Shown piece after piece: positions 5,727 to 8,527 of a stretch of 8,527 bases of DNA. Positions within the stretch are counted from its first letter, which is position 1, and each line of letters starts with the position of its first letter. Below the pieces are notes generated by a model. It was not told where the DNA came from and did not search any database. It worked only from the letters and a program-made list of their open reading frames with translations. Position numbers and translations under genes: made by a program. Source of the DNA: Solirubrobacteraceae bacterium (lineage in GTDB: Bacteria; Actinomycetota; Thermoleophilia; Solirubrobacterales; Solirubrobacteraceae); the NCBI GenBank assembly GCA_030149625.1, contig JASLHP010000355.1:1-8527 (forward strand), given 5' to 3'.

Positions 5727-7433
5727 ATCGACGGCGAGCGCCCCCAGGCGTGCGCTGACTGCGGCTCGCCGCTCGCCGGCGACCAGCGCTACTGCGTTGC
5801 CTGCGGCGCGCGCTCGGGGTCACGCAGCGTGCAACTGGAAGAGCTGCTGCGGCGCGCGCGTGAGGCCGATGTCCGTGCTGGCGGTGGCGGTGACGCGGGG
5901 AGTGTGCCCGCACAGGCCTTCCCGGACGCGCGGACGCCGGGCGACGGCGCGGCGCCGCGCAGCGGCGGCTTGCGGCTTCCGTCCGCGCGCGTCTGTGCGC
6001 TCCTGGTGCTGGCGTTCCTCGCTTTCGGGATCCTGATGGGCAACGTGGCTCGCTCGCGCGTGGCGGACTCGCTGGCCGCGGCGCGCTCGCCGCTGAAGCT
6101 GGAGCTCCCGGCGGCGGCCACCGCGAGCTCTGGCGGCTCCGCGTCGTCTGGCACGGAAGCGTCTGACCCGGAATCGTCGGCCTCGGCCGCGAGCGAACCG
6201 CCCCCAACCGAACCGGAAGCGACGCCAACGGCCTCGGGCGCCAAATCCGAAGCGCCGGCAACGCCCTCGACGGGCTCGAGCGGCTCGCGGCCCGGCTCCG
6301 GCAGCTCCCATTCGGGTGCTGGTGGCTCCGGGTCGGGCTCCGGTTCCTCGGGGAGCTCGAAATCCGCCGCGAGCGGGCCCGCCAAGACGCTCCCGCCGAT
6401 CAAGCACGTGTTCGTGATCATGCTCTCCGACGAGCCGTACGCGTCCGTGTTCGGCCCGTCCTCGACGGCTCCCTACCTGTCCGCAACCCTGGAGCGCAAG
6501 GGCGAGCTGCTCGTGCGCTATGACGCGATCGCGCATGAGGAGCTCGCGGATGGGATGGCGCTGATCAGCGGTCAAGGGCCGACCGCGGAAACCGCGGCCA
6601 ACTGCCCGGACTACACAGAAGTCGCTCCCACCGGGACGGGACCCGACGAACAGGTGCTTGGCGCCGGCTGCGTGTATCCGCGCTCGACGCAGACGCTTCC
6701 CGGTCAGCTCGCCGCCGAGCACCTGACGTGGCGGGCCTACGTGCAGGGAACCGACGAAACGGGAAGCGCGCAGGGAGCGTGCGCGCACCCGACCCTCGGC
6801 CAAACGGACCCGACCGCCGACCAGACCGCGAGCGCTGGTCCGTACGCGACCTTCCGCAACCCATTCGTGTACTTCGACGCGATCCTCGACTCGCCAGAAT
6901 GCGCCGGCGACGACGTCGGCCTTGCCGGCTTGAAGGGCGATCTGGCGAGCGCCCAGCGCACGCCGAGCTTCTCCTACATCGTTCCCGACCGCTGCCACGA
7001 CGGCAATCCGACGCCGTGCACGGCGGGAGCGCCGGCGGGGATGGCGCCGGCGGAAACATTCCTGAAGCAGGTCGTCCCCGAGATCACCGGCTCCAAGGCT
7101 TACAAGGAAAGCGGGCTGCTGGTGATCACCGTCGATGAGGCGCCGTCGAGCGGCTCGCTGGCGGACTCGAGCTCGTGCTGCGGCCAGCCGCTGTTCCCGA
7201 ACGCTCCCGCGAAGACGCTGGCCGGTGCGCCCAAGGGCGGCGGCGCCGTCGGTGCGCTGCTGCTCTCGCCGTATGTGAAGGGTGCGACGACGAGCTCGGA
7301 ACAGTACGACCACTTCTCGCTGCTGCGCACGATCGAGGACTTGTTCGGGCTGCCGCACCTCGGCTACGCGGGACTCTCGGGCGTGAGTTCGTTCGAACCG
7401 GCGATGTTCTTGGCGAAGGCCGCGAACGGCTGA
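5727..7433 (+). CDS. Zinc-ribbon membrane protein with phosphoesterase-family domain
   Basis: Third gene of the operon; 568 residues from ATC 5727. That start is preferred for the AGGAG 8 bases upstream and because the ribbon then begins near the N-terminus; standard alternatives GTG 5658 and GTG 5616 overlap the previous gene by 58 and 100 bases without a Shine-Dalgarno. Domains: zinc ribbon (CxxC at 9-12 and 23-26), one membrane helix at about 87-106, a Ser/Gly/Ala/Glu/Pro-rich stalk at about 125-219, then an extracytoplasmic domain from 225 to the end resembling the phosphoesterase family of acid phosphatases and phospholipase C (PF04185). Matching motifs are IKHVFVIML, ALISGQGPT, VPDRCHDG (421 on), ITVDEA (D470, E471) and YDHFSLLRTIEDLFGL (H529). 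The usual MEN motif reads LSD, and the family's HxSLPNY-like motif reads HEELADG (270-276), so activity is doubtful. The substrate is unknown. Confidence 0.88.
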   Translation: MDGERPQACADCGSPLAGDQRYCVACGARSGSRSVQLEELLRRAREADVRAGGGGDAGSVPAQAFPDARTPGDGAAPRSGGLRLPSARVCALLVLAFLAFGILMGNVARSRVADSLAAARSPLKLELPAAATASSGGSASSGTEASDPESSASAASEPPPTEPEATPTASGAKSEAPATPSTGSSGSRPGSGSSHSGAGGSGSGSGSSGSSKSAASGPAKTLPPIKHVFVIMLSDEPYASVFGPSSTAPYLSATLERKGELLVRYDAIAHEELADGMALISGQGPTAETAANCPDYTEVAPTGTGPDEQVLGAGCVYPRSTQTLPGQLAAEHLTWRAYVQGTDETGSAQGACAHPTLGQTDPTADQTASAGPYATFRNPFVYFDAILDSPECAGDDVGLAGLKGDLASAQRTPSFSYIVPDRCHDGNPTPCTAGAPAGMAPAETFLKQVVPEITGSKAYKESGLLVITVDEAPSSGSLADSSSCCGQPLFPNAPAKTLAGAPKGGGAVGALLLSPYVKGATTSSEQYDHFSLLRTIEDLFGLPHLGYAGLSGVSSFEPAMFLAKAANG

Positions 7434-7630
7434 GCCTCCAGGGTCATCCCAGCGCAGCGCTTCGCGGGTTCGGGCCAGCCACTGCGTCGCCGGGGGCGAG
7501 CGCGATGTTTCGGTTACCCACGGTGTCGATGGCGAAGAACGCGAGCAAGCTCGACGGGCTGACCGCCGGAGTCAGCGAAGGCGCGACCGGTAATCCCCAG
7601 ACGGGAGAACCCAATCCCGTGCCGGTGCCG

Positions 7631-7675
7631 GCTGTGCCGCTCCCGGCTGTGCCGCTCCCGGCTGTGCCGCTCCCC
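7631..7675. repeat. 15-bp tandem repeat, three copies
   Basis: GCTGTGCCGCTCCCG is repeated at 7631-7645, 7646-7660 and 7661-7675 (last base C instead of G), preceded by a diverged copy at 7616-7630. In one plus-strand frame it encodes the pentapeptide VPLPA. Whether it is translated is unclear. Confidence 0.85.
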
Positions 7676-7765
7676 GAAACACTGCAGACGTCACGGTCTA
7701 CAGCAACTTCCAGAAGGGCGGGTTCGCGGGGTCTGAGCTCGTGAGCCAGCCGGAGAACTTCCGCT

Positions 7766-7837
7766 CGGTGCGGCCAGGGCGAGCTTGTCGCGGAGCTTGC
7801 GGATGAAGACGTCGACAGCTCGCTCGCGGTACCTCAT
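7766..7837 (-). pseudogene. Remnant of an OmpR-type response-regulator DNA-binding domain
   Basis: Read on the minus strand, the peptide RYRERAVDVFIRKLRDKL followed by ALAAP matches the recognition-helix part of the winged-helix domain of OmpR/PhoB response regulators (consensus near R-TVDVHI-RLR-KL). An in-frame stop (TGA, 7844-7846) lies three codons before the ATG, and after about 24 codons the match ends, with no C-terminal wing (no GxGYRF motif). Neither the receiver domain nor the start of the winged helix was found. A decayed fragment is the best reading; a chance match is possible. Confidence 0.5.
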
Positions 7838-8004
7838 CTCTTCTCACCCCGCGCGCTGGGGCGAGCTCGGCTCGTCCGGTGCGGCTCCACGGCCTCCAAA
7901 GGACAGGGAAGAATCGGATCCTCGGGATGGCTTCACGGCCAAACACCTTAGAAAATTGTTCCAGCGCCCCTTGTGAAAATCCCGTGATAATCCGGTTGAT
8001 CAAA

Positions 8005-8022
8005 ATGAGCCGGCAGGCTCAT
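8005..8022 (-). terminator. Hairpin with short T-run on the minus strand
   Basis: ATGAGCC (8005-8011) and GGCTCAT (8016-8022) form a perfect 7-bp stem with a four-base loop. On the minus strand the stem ends in TTTTG, which resembles a short intrinsic-terminator tract. It could end transcripts running leftward from the deacetylase-like gene, about 100 bases after its stop. Confidence 0.4.
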
Positions 8023-8061
8023 CGCTGCCGAATGGTGGGGCTCGTCCGTGTCTTATGTCTG

Positions 8062-8086
8062 CCCGTCTGACTGCCCCGTCTGACTG
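8062..8086. repeat. 12-bp direct repeat, two copies
   Basis: CCCGTCTGACTG occurs at 8062-8073 and 8075-8086, separated by one base. No function is apparent; it lies between the two hairpins downstream of the deacetylase-like gene. Confidence 0.6.
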
Positions 8087-8107
8087 GTGGCGGGCTCGAC
8101 CGTCGCT

Positions 8108-8124
8108 CTCGGGCGGCGCCCGAG
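8108..8124 (-). terminator. GC-rich hairpin immediately after the deacetylase-like gene
   Basis: CTCGGGC (8108-8114) pairs perfectly with GCCCGAG (8118-8124) around a GGC loop. In the minus-strand direction it starts one base after the stop codon (8126-8128). No T-tract follows, as is common for high-GC actinobacterial terminator-like hairpins; it may also protect the 3' end. Confidence 0.5.
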
Positions 8125-8125
8125 C

Positions 8126-8527
8126 TCAGATGCCGGCGAGCTCTTGGTAGGTGATCGCGGTGCGGCGCGATCCAGCTCGTTGCAGGACCCACTCGAGCGC
8201 CATCATATGGCGCGGGTGCTGCAGGTCGGCGGGGTGCAGGTCGAGGCGCAGTGTGCTCATCGGTAGCAGCGACCCGAATCGCAGCAGGGGCGGCGATATG
8301 GTGCGGCCCAGAAGCCCGGTCGAGGCGAGGCTCCACGCGGGGGCCAGTGGCTCGCGGCCGCTGCGGACGGGATGTGTGGAGGTGTACAGGCGCAACAGGC
8401 CCGCCCACCAGCGGAATCTGAGCTTGAGCGTGTCGCGTAGAGCCGGTGTGTAGGCGTACGCGGGGGCGACGAAGCCATCCGGTTCGATGCCGGCGAGCTT
8501 CAGCAGTCGCCAGCCGGCGTGGACGGC
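8126..8527 (-). CDS. Polysaccharide deacetylase / DUF2334-like protein, C-terminal part
   Basis: The minus-strand frame is open from the right edge to the TGA at 8126-8128, giving 133 C-terminal residues; the N-terminus is outside the window and the TTG at 8395 is internal. Visible motifs are GWRLLKLAGIEPDGFVAPAY near the right edge, then RWWAGL, and LRLDLHPADLQHPRHMMALE near the end. In NodB-type carbohydrate esterases and DUF2334 proteins the FVAPA segment and the strand ending in a conserved His (LDLHP) line the metal-dependent active site. The likely reaction is removal of acetyl groups from a polysaccharide; the substrate cannot be told. The zinc-binding Asp/His-x3-His motifs would be in the missing part. 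A hairpin follows the stop directly. Confidence 0.75.
   Translation of the reverse strand, partial: AVHAGWRLLKLAGIEPDGFVAPAYAYTPALRDTLKLRFRWWAGLLRLYTSTHPVRSGREPLAPAWSLASTGLLGRTISPPLLRFGSLLPMSTLRLDLHPADLQHPRHMMALEWVLQRAGSRRTAITYQELAGI

Larger units (their letters stand above)
7434..8107. other. Region without a convincing intact gene
   Basis: Between the phosphoesterase gene and the deacetylase-like gene I find only fragments. An open frame from ATG 7505 to 7744 (79 codons) contains VPLPA repeats but has weak start signals and no recognised domain. Other frames, such as one reading DVTVYSNFQKGGFAGSEL near 7687-7740, are open only briefly. A broken regulator piece lies on the minus strand at 7766-7837. 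From about 7940 to 8010 the DNA is richer in A and T than the rest. The area looks degenerate. Confidence 0.5.

Noticed and set aside
5820..7358. Long minus-strand open frame (512 codons) opposite the phosphoesterase gene
   Set aside because: Arg-rich low-complexity shadow without motifs; the plus-strand frame has recognisable domains.
8151..8453. Plus-strand 100-codon frame at the right end
   Set aside because: Opposite the deacetylase-like C-terminus, which has recognisable LDLHPAD and FVAPAY motifs; the plus-strand frame has none.
1..8527. tRNA, rRNA, insertion sequences or integrase sites
   Set aside because: No tRNA-like fold, rRNA segment, transposase motif or terminal inverted repeats were seen on either strand.

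Overview
High-GC window with strong third-position G/C bias. The protein families (IPT/TIG and Fn3-like surface proteins with a C-terminal 'IGTAxFxIxAG' domain, actinobacterial CysNC, a zinc-ribbon/SPOR/phosphoesterase gene set) suggest an actinobacterium of the Thermoleophilia/Solirubrobacterales type. This placement rests on remembered family resemblance, not a search.

Layout, left to right: (1) 2-649 (+) is the C-terminal end of a secreted IPT/TIG surface protein. (2) 650-763 is a short intergenic region with a hairpin, an 18-bp near-perfect palindrome (722-739) and a -10 box placed for a leaderless transcript. (3) 764-2788 (+) is cysNC, the fused sulfate adenylyltransferase GTPase subunit and APS kinase, with no cysD beside it. 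(4) 2782-2813 is a hairpin spanning both stop codons of two convergent genes. (5) 2807-3913 (-) is a secreted Fn3/Ig-like protein with a Lys/Glu/Pro-rich insertion. (6) 3914-4457 is a divergent intergenic region with a 24-bp minisatellite and two copies of a 15-bp motif containing CGATATCG. (7) 4458-7433 (+) is a tight three-gene operon. Every product has a CxxC-x10-CxxC zinc ribbon. The first adds a membrane helix and a SPOR-like domain, the second is a small coiled-coil protein, and the third adds a membrane helix, a long Ser/Gly-rich stalk and a phosphoesterase-family domain. (8) 7434-8125 has no convincing intact gene; it holds a 15-bp tandem repeat, a broken OmpR-type winged-helix fragment and hairpins. 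(9) 8126-8527 (-) is the C-terminal part of a polysaccharide-deacetylase/DUF2334-like protein.

The most interesting unit is the 4458-7433 operon. Its architecture suggests an envelope complex: zinc ribbons in the cytoplasm, one partner reaching peptidoglycan through a SPOR-like domain, another presenting a phosphoesterase fold whose usual N-terminal catalytic motifs look altered. Two of its genes appear to use non-standard start codons. The cysNC promoter region with its palindrome is a good candidate for regulated sulfur assimilation.
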